A DNA stretch of 64,000 bases, from the NCBI GenBank assembly GCA_009836625.1, contig VXVC01000006.1, positions 110,965 to 174,964 on the forward strand, given 5' to 3'. Under the pieces are notes generated by a model. That model was given only the letters and a program-made list of their open reading frames with translations. It made no database searches and had not been told where the DNA came from. Of this stretch, positions 23,609 through 31,343 are shown one piece after another; within the stretch, counting starts at the first letter, position 1, and the number at the start of each line of letters is the position of its first letter. The stretch is from Holophagales bacterium. GTDB lineage: Bacteria; Acidobacteriota; Thermoanaerobaculia; Multivoradales; Multivoraceae. A program made the position numbers and the translations under genes.

Positions 23609-24111
23609 CACCAGAAGCACCAGTGGTAGGGCGGCCGGAAGTAGGTGATCAGTCGGCCGCAGACGATGACGCCGATCCAGCAGGCCAGTGAGATCGCCGC
23701 CGCGGTGCGGGCGCTCACGGGCGCCGGCGACCCGGCCGCGGCCGCCCGCACGGGCCGGAACGCGAACCGGTAGAAGACGAGGATGTTCAGGCCGGCGATC
23801 GCCATCAGCGACACCTTGATCTGGAACGCCGGGTTGTAGAGATACTGGTTCGGAGCGCTGACCACGAACAGGAAGCCGGTGCACAGGTTCAGGGCGTAGC
23901 CGCCGACGCCCCACGGTACGAGCCGGTGCAGCGCGTCCATCGGCACGCCCCGGGCGACCCCGAGCAGGCGGAGGTCCCACAGCCCGATGCAGCCGATCAG
24001 CAGGGAGAGACCCAGGAAGTGGAGAGACTCCACCGTCGGCCAGCCCCAGGAGGTGTGCATGAAGCTGTAGATGCCGCTCTCCTGGCCGATCGAGTACAGC
24101 AGGTCTTCCAT
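23605..24111 (-). CDS. Four-helix membrane protein, paralogue of its upstream neighbour
   Basis: This 168-residue integral membrane protein has about four hydrophobic segments. I set the start at the ATG at 24111; the frame upstream is open but antisense-like. It shares the pattern DLRLLGVARGVP with DLRILGVAPGVP of the neighbouring gene, as well as the following helix layout and the late VCGRLITY versus TSGRFLAY, so the two arose by duplication. They resemble DUF6644-type proteins of unknown function. It is the last gene of an operon with the DUF885 lipoprotein gene; the gaps are about 20 bases. It ends in the cysteine-containing tail HWCFWC. Confidence 0.7.
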   Translation of the reverse strand: MEDLLYSIGQESGIYSFMHTSWGWPTVESLHFLGLSLLIGCIGLWDLRLLGVARGVPMDALHRLVPWGVGGYALNLCTGFLFVVSAPNQYLYNPAFQIKVSLMAIAGLNILVFYRFAFRPVRAAAAGSPAPVSARTAAAISLACWIGVIVCGRLITYFRPPYHWCFWC

Positions 24112-24131
24112 GGCCTTTGCCCGTTCCCGTC

Positions 24132-24635
24132 TCAGTACAGCAGGTGCGAGGCCAACATGACCTTCGCGGTGTAGGCGAGAAAGCGGCCGGAAGTGATCAC
24201 GGAGACCCAGAGCACGAGCGATACCGCCGCCAGCACCTTCTCCTTTCGCGGCGCCGGCAACGGGTCGTGGCGTGAGTCCCCCAGCACGCCGCGCATCACC
24301 GCTTTCATGATCCAGAGCGCCGCGGCGATCGCCGCCAGTTTGAAGTAGAAGACCGGGTTGGTCAGCGCCTTGGCGGGGTACGCCAGGAGCAGCGCGAGTC
24401 CGGACAACGTGACCACCAGGAGGCTCGCCCACAGCACCGGCAGGTAGCGCCGCATGAGTGACCGGGGCACGCCCGGCGCGACGCCCAGGATGCGGAGGTC
24501 CGTCACCACGTGGATGCCGGCCACGAAGGCCATCCCGATCGAGTGGAAGACGAGGCTCGAGAAGAACGCCCCACCCGACTCCCGCATCCAGGTCGACGGG
24601 CGGGTCTCTTCGAGCCAGATCAGAAAGTCGATCAC
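24132..24635 (-). CDS. Four-helix membrane protein, paralogue of its downstream neighbour
   Basis: This 167-residue membrane protein starts at a GTG (24635), 19 bases after the DUF885 gene; the Shine-Dalgarno sequence is weak. Hydrophobic segments lie at about residues 25-48, 65-85, 95-112 and 133-155. It shares its core pattern with the next gene, and the two may form a heteromeric membrane unit. I see no conserved histidine pair typical of a b-type cytochrome in both copies, so a heme role is not supported. Function is unknown. Confidence 0.7.
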   Translation of the reverse strand: MIDFLIWLEETRPSTWMRESGGAFFSSLVFHSIGMAFVAGIHVVTDLRILGVAPGVPRSLMRRYLPVLWASLLVVTLSGLALLLAYPAKALTNPVFYFKLAAIAAALWIMKAVMRGVLGDSRHDPLPAPRKEKVLAAVSLVLWVSVITSGRFLAYTAKVMLASHLLY

Positions 24636-24654
24636 CCTCGCGGCCCGGACGCGG

Positions 24655-26421
24655 CTACTGACGCTGCTCTTCGATCCAGTCGGAGATCAGCTCTTCGAGA
24701 ATGTCCAGCGGCACCGAACCATTGGCCAGCACGGCGTCGTGGAAGTGGCGCACATCGAAGTCGCTGCCCAGGGCCTCCTCGGCCCGCCCGCGCAGTTCCC
24801 GGATCTTCAGCTCGCCCATCTTGTAGGCCAGGGCCTGGCCCGGCCAACTGATGTAGCGGTCGGTCTCGGTCGTGACCTCGTGCAGCGAAAGCGCCGTGTT
24901 CTCGGCCAGGTAGTCGAGCATCTGCTGGCGCGTCCAGCCGAAGGCGTGCACCCCGGTGTCGACCACCAGCCGGCAGGCCCGCCAGATCTCGTAGGTCAGG
25001 CGGCCGAAGTTGCTGTACGGATCCTCGTAGATGCCCGCCTCGAGCCCGAGGTACTCGGCGTACAGGCCCCAGCCCTCGCCGAAGGCCGAGAGGTAGTCGT
25101 GGCGGCGAAACTCCGGTCCGGCGTCGATCTCGGCCGCGAGCGCGTTCTGAAGATGGTGACCAGGCACCGCCTCATGCAGGGTGAGCGCCGCGAGCGCGTA
25201 GAGGGGCCGGCTCGGCAGGTTGTACGTGTTGACCCAGTAGATGCCGGGCTGGGTGCTGTTGTAGGGGGCCGACACGTAGCGGCCGGCGGTGTACTTCGGC
25301 GCCATGTGGTCGGGGACCGGCTCGACCGTGTAGGGAACCCGCGGCAGGGTCGCGAACAGGGACGGCAGCTTGCCGTCCATCGTCTTGGCGATCCAGGCGG
25401 CGCGCTCCAGCAGCTCCTGTGCGGTCTTCGGGTAGAAGCGCGGATCGGTGCGCAGGAAGTCGAGGAACTCGGCGTAGGACCCTTCGAAGCCGATCTCGCG
25501 GATCACCTCCGCCATCTCGGCCCGGATCCGCGCGACCTCGCTGAGGCCGATCTCGTGGACCTCCTGCGGCGTCACGTCGAGCGTGGTGAACCAGCGCACC
25601 TGCTCCGCGTAGTACGCTTCGCCGTCCGGCAGGTCGGAGGCGCCGACGGTCTCCCTGGCGCCCGGCAGGTACTCGCCGACGAAGAAGTCGTAGAACCCCT
25701 GGTAGGCAGGCACCACCGCCTCCGTGATCGCCGCCTCGGCATCCGTCAGGATCCGCTCGCGGTCCATCTCCCCGACGGACGCCGGCACCTCCTCGAAAGG
25801 CGCCCAGAAGGCGCTGTCCCGCGGGTCGTCGACGATGTGGGCGGAGATCGTGTCCTCGTAGCCCGTAAGCGTCACCCGCGGCAGGGTGAAGCCGCGCTCG
25901 ATCCCCGCGCGCATGTGGCCCTGCTGCTGCTCGAAGTAGGCCGGGATGGCCCGCATCCTGGCGATGTAGTCGTCGTAGTGGTCCGCTGTCCGGAAGGGCA
26001 TCGGGCGGTACATGCGGGCGAACCCCATGTGGAAGCCGGAGTCAGCGTTGAGCGGCATCTGGTAGCCACCGAACTCGAAGCCCTGCACGCTGCTCCGAAG
26101 CTGGCGCTCGAACATCCGCGCGTTGATCCGGTCCGCCGCGCTGAGGCCGGAGACATCGATCTCCTCGAACCGTCGCAGCACGTCGCGGCGCCGTTCCACC
26201 CGGCGTTCGACCGCCTCCAGGCTGACGTCGGCCAGTTCGTCGTTCCGGCTGTGATCGCCGACGCTGGTCGCGAACTGCGGGCTTTCTGTGAGCCTGGCCG
26301 CCCACTCCTCGTCGAACAGTGCGTAGAGCTGCTCCCGCGCATCCTGGGGCGGCGCACAGGCGACGAACGCGGTAAGCATCGGCAGCGCAAGGGCCATCCA
26401 CTGCAGTCGTACTCTGCTCAT
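24655..26421 (-). CDS. DUF885 lipoprotein, putative zinc-dependent hydrolase
   Basis: This 588-residue protein belongs to DUF885, a family of secreted proteins with a metallopeptidase-like HExxxGHH motif, seen here as TLHEAVPGHHLQ. The ATG at 26421 gives a lipoprotein-like signal (PMLTAFVACAPP); an upstream TTG would add only four residues. Length is normal. It leads an operon with the two paralogous membrane proteins. Peptidase activity is likely by family but the substrate is unknown. A TAGGGT element lies 11 bases upstream of the start. Confidence 0.88.
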   Translation of the reverse strand: MSRVRLQWMALALPMLTAFVACAPPQDAREQLYALFDEEWAARLTESPQFATSVGDHSRNDELADVSLEAVERRVERRRDVLRRFEEIDVSGLSAADRINARMFERQLRSSVQGFEFGGYQMPLNADSGFHMGFARMYRPMPFRTADHYDDYIARMRAIPAYFEQQQGHMRAGIERGFTLPRVTLTGYEDTISAHIVDDPRDSAFWAPFEEVPASVGEMDRERILTDAEAAITEAVVPAYQGFYDFFVGEYLPGARETVGASDLPDGEAYYAEQVRWFTTLDVTPQEVHEIGLSEVARIRAEMAEVIREIGFEGSYAEFLDFLRTDPRFYPKTAQELLERAAWIAKTMDGKLPSLFATLPRVPYTVEPVPDHMAPKYTAGRYVSAPYNSTQPGIYWVNTYNLPSRPLYALAALTLHEAVPGHHLQNALAAEIDAGPEFRRHDYLSAFGEGWGLYAEYLGLEAGIYEDPYSNFGRLTYEIWRACRLVVDTGVHAFGWTRQQMLDYLAENTALSLHEVTTETDRYISWPGQALAYKMGELKIRELRGRAEEALGSDFDVRHFHDAVLANGSVPLDILEELISDWIEEQRQ

Positions 26422-26432
26422 CGGGAGCGGCA

Positions 26433-26438
26433 ACCCTA
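26433..26438 (-). promoter_or_regulatory. -10 element TAGGGT of the DUF885 operon
   Basis: TAGGGT on the minus strand lies 11 bases before the ATG at 26421. This would give a leader of only a few bases. There is no Shine-Dalgarno sequence. Confidence 0.4.
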
Positions 26439-26536
26439 TCGAAGCGTCGCCGACGCCTGCGCGGGAGAAACTGGCTGCGCCGGCGCCCTCGCCGGCATCC
26501 GGCGCGAAGCGCCGGTTTCCGGACCTTCTACCGCGC

Positions 26537-26542
26537 TAGGAT
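26537..26542 (+). promoter_or_regulatory. -10 element TAGGAT of the redox operon
   Basis: TAGGAT lies 11 bases before the GTG at 26554, predicting a leader of about 4 bases for the SGNH-PVC-PQQ operon. No clear -35 is seen in the GC-rich DNA upstream. Confidence 0.4.
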
Positions 26543-26553
26543 TCCCCGCGCGC

Positions 26554-27717
26554 GTGAAGTACCTGACCGCTGTCCTGCTCCTCGCCTCCTCGGCCGCCGC
26601 TCCCGCAGCAGCGGCGCCGGCCCTGGAACTCCGGGCGGGCGACCGGATCTGCCTGGTCGGCAACACGTTCGCGGAGAGATTCCAGCTCTTCGGCTACTTC
26701 GAGAGCGGGCTGCTCGCCGCCTTCCCGGACCTGGAGCTGTCGGTGCGCAATCTCGCCTGGTCGGCGGACGAAACGGCGCTGCGGCCGCGGCCGCTCGACT
26801 TCGGCGCGGTCGACCGCCATCTCGAGGCGCAGGGCGCGGACGTCGTCCTCCTGTTCTACGGCGCCAACGAGTCGTTCGCCGGCGACGAGGGTCTGCCGGC
26901 GTTCAGGAACGACCTCGGGCGCCTGCTCCGTCACGTCTCGAAGCAGCTCTACAACGGCGCGGAGCCGGCGCGCATCGCTCTCGTTTCGCCGATACCGCAG
27001 CAGGCGCTGCCCTCCGGCCACGGGCTCGACGCGGCGGCGGTAGAACGCCGCAACGTCGACCTGCGGACCTACGCCGAGGCGGCCGAAGCCGTCGCGACCG
27101 AGAACGGCGTGCCCTTCCTCGGCATCTTCGACGGCGTCGCGGCCGCGTTAGCGGGCGAACCGGCGCCGCTGACGGTCAACGGCGTGCATCTGAACGAGGC
27201 CGGCTACTGGCACGCCTCCCGGGTGCTTCTCGAGGCGCTCGGCGCTGCGGCGCCGGGTACGGTCGTCGCCTCCGCCGAAGGCGGCGCGGGACTGGAGATC
27301 CGCCCGCCGGTCCTGCCGCCGGGGCCCGACGGGAATCCGGGCCGGCTCCGGATCAGCGTCCGCGACCTGGCGCCCGGCTACTACGCCCTGCGGCGCGGCG
27401 ACCAGACCCTGGCCTCCGCCAGCGACGGTGACTGGGCGAAGGGACTCGAAGTCCAGGAGACGTCGGCCATCACCGCCCTGAGGGAGACCGGCGACGGCCT
27501 GCGCCGCGTGGTGCTGCACAAGAGCCGGCTGTTCTTCGACCGCTACCGCGCCGTGAACGGCTACTACATCTACGGCGGGCGCAAGGAGCCCTTCGGCGTT
27601 CACTCCTTCCCGCCCGAGATGGTCCGCTTCGACGAACTGGTCGGCGAGCTCGACGACGAGGCCGCGGCGCTCGCCCGGTCCGACGAAGTCTGGCGCCTGG
27701 AGCGCGTCGACCGATGA
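26554..27717 (+). CDS. Exported SGNH/GDSL-family hydrolase
   Basis: This 387-residue protein has a signal peptide (YLTAVLLLASSAAAPAAAAP) after a GTG start. The SGNH blocks are only partly standard: GDRICLVGNTFAER holds the first block, with asparagine/threonine near where the serine is expected. VVLLFYGANESF holds the asparagine block and VNGVHLNEAGYW the histidine block. This variant commonly sits beside PVC-type dehydrogenases. Here the ATG of that dehydrogenase overlaps its stop (ATGA). Because the serine position is altered, esterase activity is not certain; a binding or carbohydrate-processing role is possible. The frame is open far upstream but antisense to the DUF885 gene. Confidence 0.8.
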   Translation: MKYLTAVLLLASSAAAPAAAAPALELRAGDRICLVGNTFAERFQLFGYFESGLLAAFPDLELSVRNLAWSADETALRPRPLDFGAVDRHLEAQGADVVLLFYGANESFAGDEGLPAFRNDLGRLLRHVSKQLYNGAEPARIALVSPIPQQALPSGHGLDAAAVERRNVDLRTYAEAAEAVATENGVPFLGIFDGVAAALAGEPAPLTVNGVHLNEAGYWHASRVLLEALGAAAPGTVVASAEGGAGLEIRPPVLPPGPDGNPGRLRISVRDLAPGYYALRRGDQTLASASDGDWAKGLEVQETSAITALRETGDGLRRVVLHKSRLFFDRYRAVNGYYIYGGRKEPFGVHSFPPEMVRFDELVGELDDEAAALARSDEVWRLERVDR

Positions 27718-30700
27718 ACCGCTCCCCACTCCTCGCGCTGCTGGCGGCGGTTCTCAGTGCCGGCCCGGCGATCTCCCAGAACGTCGCCGACGAGGAACCG
27801 AATCGCGGCGGCGAGGCCCGCTACGAAGCCCGCGATCCCGCCTACGCGCTGGAACACCTGCACCCGGCCGAGGGGTACGAGGTCTCGCTGTTCGCCTCGG
27901 AGCAGGACTTCCCGATCGGCAACCCGGTGGCGCTGGCGTTCGACTCCCGAGGGCGCCTCTGGGTGGCGACCATGCCCTCCTACCCCCAGCGACTGCCGGA
28001 CGAGGAACCCGACGACAAGATCGTGATCCTCGAAGACCGCGACGGCGACGGCCGCGCCGACCACCACACCGTGTTCGCCCAGGGCCTCCACGTGCCGACC
28101 GGCTTCGAACTGGGCGACGGCGGCGCCTACGTGGCCCAGCAGCCGAACCTGATGTTCATCGAGGACACCGACGGTGACGACGTGGCCGACCGCTACGAGG
28201 TCATCCTCCACGGCTTCGGCACGGAAGACAGCCACCACTCGATTTCCGCCTTCACCTGGGGACCCGGCGGCGCGCTCTACTTCCAGGAGGGCGTGTTCCA
28301 CCACAGCCAGGTCGAGACGCCGTACGGGCCGGTGCGGCTGGTCGACGCCGGAGTCTTCCGCTACAAGCCGCGGCGATTCCACCTGGAAGTGTTCGTCTCC
28401 TATCCCTTCGCCAATCCCTGGGGCCACATCTTCGACCGCTGGGGACAGAACTTCATCGCGGACGCCTCGGGCGGCTCGAACTACTTCGGCGCCCCGATCA
28501 CCGGCAACGCGCCCTACCCGACGAAGCGGCGGCGGATGAAGGTGTTCACCTCGATCGTCCGGCCGACCTCCGGCTGCGAGATCGTCAGTTCGCGCCACTT
28601 CCCGGACGAGGCGCAGGGCAACTTCCTGATCAACAACACGATCGGCTTCCAGGGCATCAAGCAGCACCGGGTGATCGAGGAGGACTCCGGCTTCACCTCC
28701 GAGGAGGTCGAGCCGCTCCTCTACTCGACCGACATCAACTTCCGGCCCGTCGACCTGCAGTTCGGACCGGACGGTTCGCTCTACGTCGTCGACTGGTTCA
28801 ACCCGCTGATCGGCCACATGCAGTACTCGCTCCGGGACGAGCGCCGCGACCACGACCACGGCCGGATCTGGCGCGTGCGGCACGGCTCGCGGCTGCTGCT
28901 CGATCCGCCCGAGATCGCGGGCGCCTCGACGCCGGCGCTCGTCCGGCTGCTGGAGAGTTACGAAGACCGCACCCGATACCGCGTCCGCCGCGAACTCCGG
29001 GAACGCCCGCGCGACGAGGTCCTCGCCGCGGTCGAGGCGTGGCTGGACGACGTCGACGCCCGCGAGCTGGACATCCGCGAGTTGGGGGCCGGCGACGACG
29101 CGAACGTCTCCGACCTGGAGCACCACCGCCTGGAAGCCCTGTGGCTCTACCAGAACCTGAACGTCGTCGAACCCGAACTGCTGGACCGCATGCTCGACTC
29201 GGCCGAACCGCGGGCGCGCGCGGCGGCGACCCGGGTCGCCCGCTTCTGGCGGCGCGAACTGGACGATCCCCTGTCCATCCTGGCCGCCCGCACCGAGGAT
29301 TCCTTCCCGCGGACCCGCCTCGAAGCGCTGCTCGGTCTGAGCTACCTGGAATCGGAGCCGGCGGCCCTGGCGGCTCTCAAGACGCTGGACCAGCAGACCG
29401 ACTACTACCTCGACTATGTCCTCGGCGAGACCGTCGACACCCTGGAGGACGTCTGGCTCCCGGCGCTCGAGTCGGACCGCGAACCGCCGCTGCTCGACAC
29501 CCTGGCGCCGGCGGCAGCCGACTACCTGCTGAGCCGCCTCTCGACCCGCAAGCTCGAGCGCCTGCCCGCCCACCCGCTCACCGACCGTGCCGTGCTCCGT
29601 CGCGCCGACGCCAGCGTCGAGCGCCAGCGCGAGGCGCTCACGAACCTCACCAGCGGCGGGCGGGGCAGCCGTTTCATCCGGGAAACGCCGGCCATGCTCC
29701 TGGCCGGGGAACTGGCGGAGCTGGACCAGGCTCGGTCCGCCGACCCGGAGCGCTTCGACCGCATCGCCCTGCACCTGATGGAACAGGATGCACCCTCCCT
29801 CCTCGCGGCCCGCGGCGAGTTCGAAGCGCTGGCCGGAAACGGCGCCCGGCAGGGCACGCGAAGCGCCGCGATCGCCGCCTTGATCGTCGCCTCCGGCGAC
29901 CCCTCGCCGGGCAACGTGCTGCCTCGCCGGCGGACCGACGATCGGCTGATCGATTGGCTCCGCGCGGTGGACTCTCTGCCGCCCGCGCTCCGGGGAGAGG
30001 CCTACCCTGCCGTCTCTTCCCTGTTCGACGAACGCCGCGGCCGCGACCGGAGCGTCCTCGACGCGGCGGTGCGGACGCTCGCCGGCATCACCCGGGACGC
30101 CGGCCGCAGTTTCGCGAGACTGGCCGATCTCGTCTCCGATCCCGCGATCGGGCTCGCGGCGCTCGAAGGCCTCGGGCAACTGACCGCCGAAGCCCCCGAC
30201 GCCTGGCCCGGCGGCGGCGGCGAGGACGCGCTGACCGAACCAGTCCTGGCCGCGCTCCGCGACGCGCCGCCGCGCGAACTGACCTCGCCGCGATACCGGC
30301 GGATCCACGACCTGGGCCTGCGCATCGCCGACCGGCGGATCGATCGCAGCGGCGGCGAGCGCGGCGCCGACCTCCGCGAAGAGATCGTCAACCTGGGCGC
30401 CGCGATCGTCACTCTTCGCCCCGTCCCCCACCAGATGCTCTTCGACCTCGAGGAGTTCACCGTGCGGGCGGGTGGACCGGTCGAGATCACGTTCGAGAAC
30501 AGCGACGTGATGCCCCACAACGTCGTCGTCACCAGGCCCGGGGCGCTCGAAGAGGTCGGCCGCGCCGCCGACGCGGAGGCGGAACGCAACCCGGCAGGGG
30601 CCGAGGCGTCCGGCTACGTCCCGAAGACGCCCCTGGTCCTGTTCCGGACCGGCCTGGTCCAACCGGGCGAAACGGAGGTCATGAACTTCAACGCCCCGAG

Positions 30701-31343
30701 GGAACCGGGCCTCTATCCCTTCGTCTGCACCTTCCCGGGACACTGGATCCTGATGAAGGGCACGATGCGGGTGGTCGAGCGCCTCGACGGCACGGCGGTC
30801 ACCCGCTACGCCGCCCCCCGGCTCGCCCCGGACGTTCCCCAGCGCGCCTTCGTCGCCGACTGGAGCTACGAGATGCTGGAGACCGACGTCTCGCCGCTGG
30901 ACGCCCCCCCGCCCGCAAGCGACGAGGAACTCGAAAGCGGCCGGCGGCTCTTCCTCGAGGCCGGCTGCGCCACCTGCCACCAGCTCGGCGGCGCCGGCGG
31001 CGAGATCGGTCCGGCCCTCGACGACGTGCGGGAGCGTATGGGAGCGCTGGACACCCTGCGCCACATCCTGGAGCCCTCGGACGAGGTGGCCGAGGACTAC
31101 CGCACGACCCTGGTCGAGACCCTCGACGGCCGCTTCTACTCCGGTCTGCTCGTCGAATCGAACGACGAAGCCGTGCGTATCCGCTCCAACCCGCTCGACC
31201 CGAACCATGTCGAGGCGATTCCCCGCGAGGAGATCGAGAGCCTCGACGAGTCCTCCCTCTCGCCCATGCCGAGCGGCCTGCTCAGCACCCTCCAGCCGTC
31301 CGAGGTCCAGGATCTGATCCGTTACGTGCTCCACTCGCCGTGA
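27714..31343 (+). CDS. PVC-type dehydrogenase fused to HEAT repeats, azurin-like domain and cytochrome c
   Basis: This 1209-residue exported protein (signal ending near ISQ) is a multi-domain redox chain. Residues about 35-390 form the PVC-type six-bladed propeller (NPVALAFDSRGRLWVA, then VDWFNPLIGHMQ). A helical HEAT-like region follows. Residues about 905-1025 form a cupredoxin with azurin-type copper ligands H935, C1005, H1010 and M1014 (CTFPGHWILMKGT). Near the end is a cytochrome c with CATCH at 1085-1089 and a likely axial methionine M1185 (SPMPSGLL). The likely flow is propeller substrate to copper and heme, then to the respiratory chain. It overlaps both neighbours by 4 bases. Confidence 0.92.
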   Translation: MNRSPLLALLAAVLSAGPAISQNVADEEPNRGGEARYEARDPAYALEHLHPAEGYEVSLFASEQDFPIGNPVALAFDSRGRLWVATMPSYPQRLPDEEPDDKIVILEDRDGDGRADHHTVFAQGLHVPTGFELGDGGAYVAQQPNLMFIEDTDGDDVADRYEVILHGFGTEDSHHSISAFTWGPGGALYFQEGVFHHSQVETPYGPVRLVDAGVFRYKPRRFHLEVFVSYPFANPWGHIFDRWGQNFIADASGGSNYFGAPITGNAPYPTKRRRMKVFTSIVRPTSGCEIVSSRHFPDEAQGNFLINNTIGFQGIKQHRVIEEDSGFTSEEVEPLLYSTDINFRPVDLQFGPDGSLYVVDWFNPLIGHMQYSLRDERRDHDHGRIWRVRHGSRLLLDPPEIAGASTPALVRLLESYEDRTRYRVRRELRERPRDEVLAAVEAWLDDVDARELDIRELGAGDDANVSDLEHHRLEALWLYQNLNVVEPELLDRMLDSAEPRARAAATRVARFWRRELDDPLSILAARTEDSFPRTRLEALLGLSYLESEPAALAALKTLDQQTDYYLDYVLGETVDTLEDVWLPALESDREPPLLDTLAPAAADYLLSRLSTRKLERLPAHPLTDRAVLRRADASVERQREALTNLTSGGRGSRFIRETPAMLLAGELAELDQARSADPERFDRIALHLMEQDAPSLLAARGEFEALAGNGARQGTRSAAIAALIVASGDPSPGNVLPRRRTDDRLIDWLRAVDSLPPALRGEAYPAVSSLFDERRGRDRSVLDAAVRTLAGITRDAGRSFARLADLVSDPAIGLAALEGLGQLTAEAPDAWPGGGGEDALTEPVLAALRDAPPRELTSPRYRRIHDLGLRIADRRIDRSGGERGADLREEIVNLGAAIVTLRPVPHQMLFDLEEFTVRAGGPVEITFENSDVMPHNVVVTRPGALEEVGRAADAEAERNPAGAEASGYVPKTPLVLFRTGLVQPGETEVMNFNAPREPGLYPFVCTFPGHWILMKGTMRVVERLDGTAVTRYAAPRLAPDVPQRAFVADWSYEMLETDVSPLDAPPPASDEELESGRRLFLEAGCATCHQLGGAGGEIGPALDDVRERMGALDTLRHILEPSDEVAEDYRTTLVETLDGRFYSGLLVESNDEAVRIRSNPLDPNHVEAIPREEIESLDESSLSPMPSGLLSTLQPSEVQDLIRYVLHSP

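Noticed and set aside
24454..26553. A 700-codon N-terminal extension of the SGNH protein
   Set aside because: The extension is antisense to the DUF885 gene and has no domain; a GTG with a signal peptide at 26554 is the real start.
29039..31339. A long N-terminal extension of the PQQ dehydrogenase
   Set aside because: It overlaps the PVC gene in another frame and is arginine/proline-rich shadow sequence; the GTGA overlap at 31340 marks the start.
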